DNA of 5,061 bases from Rhizobium sp. Q54 (lineage in GTDB: Bacteria; Pseudomonadota; Alphaproteobacteria; Rhizobiales; Beijerinckiaceae): the NCBI GenBank assembly GCA_945901195.1, contig CAMDKB010000344.1, positions 1 through 5,061 of the forward strand, in the 5' to 3' direction. The position numbers and the translations under genes were made by a program. Shown here in pieces: positions 4,841 through 5,061 of the stretch. The stretch's first letter is position 1, and each line of letters starts with the position of its first letter. The notes under the pieces are model-generated. The model worked only from the letters and a program-made list of their open reading frames with translations. It did no database searches and was not told where the DNA came from.

Positions 4841-5061
4841 GTGTTCGAACGCGTTTTCTGCAGCGACATATTCCACAACAAGCAGGGCTTCAATCTGGCG
4901 CTGGGCATATTCACGTTCAATCTCATCTTGTTCTGCATCGTGCTGATCTTGCGTGCCGTCAATGGCATACCAGATCCATTCACCCATATTGCAGGGGTCG
5001 GCCAACTCCACGAAGCCAAAACGCTGTTGTCCATTCTGGCGTTGTGGGCAATTGGCAATTC
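4841..5061 (+). CDS. Membrane protein of unknown function, 5' part (runs off right edge)
   Basis: I do not recognise this protein. From GTG 4841 the frame is open to the window end, giving 73 residues. The N terminus MFERVFCSDIFHNKQ is followed by a strong membrane helix at about 17-40 (LALGIFTFNLILFCIVLILR), a loop with a PDPFTHIAG stretch, and the start of a second hydrophobic segment (TLLSILALWAIG, 61-72). Third codon positions are about 70% G or C, clearly higher than first positions (about half), which supports this frame against the antisense open frames over the same bases. It is transcribed divergently from the dehydrogenase. An integral inner-membrane protein with two or more helices is the most that can be said. 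Confidence 0.6.
   Translation, partial: MFERVFCSDIFHNKQGFNLALGIFTFNLILFCIVLILRAVNGIPDPFTHIAGVGQLHEAKTLLSILALWAIGN

Noticed and set aside
4789..5058. Minus-strand open frames ending at 4789 and 4805
   Set aside because: The one ending at 4805 has a plausible acidic composition, but the + strand frame has the Shine-Dalgarno, membrane helix and better third-position GC. The other looks like noise.

Overview
The window looks like a chromosomal segment of an alphaproteobacterium, probably of the Rhizobiales. This is an inference from moderately high GC, GC-rich third codon positions and the protein families present; no rRNA or other taxonomic marker is visible. It carries a small amide- and acid-metabolism neighbourhood interrupted at its left edge by a mobile intron.

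Positions 1-147 are the 3' end of a group II intron on the + strand. The evidence is a near-consensus domain V (75-107), then a domain VI hairpin (111-144) whose bulged A (140) lies 8 nt from a 3' end in 'AT'. Directly after it, at about 148, an asparaginase-family reading frame starts in the middle of the protein and runs to 999. The gene is therefore probably split by a sense-oriented group II intron, with its 5' exon and the rest of the intron to the left of the window. An open frame runs through both parts, so a gene finder would call one chimeric protein.

Downstream in the same direction come an amidase-signature hydrolase (1034-2503) and, after a 185-base gap, a ten-helix EamA/DMT-type transporter (2689-3666). 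The set suggests uptake or export of an amide or amino-acid-like compound and its hydrolysis, but no substrate can be read from sequence. A 16-bp tandem repeat in four copies starts inside the end of the transporter gene. A hairpin follows it, between this gene and a convergent one.

On the minus strand, 4688-3753 encodes a D-2-hydroxyacid dehydrogenase-like protein whose expected catalytic His is Arg and whose dinucleotide motif lacks the third Gly. A divergent, AT-richer intergenic region (4689-4840) with several small repeats separates it from a + strand membrane-protein gene that starts at about 4841 behind a strong Shine-Dalgarno and runs off the right edge.

The most notable feature is the group II intron interrupting the asparaginase gene.
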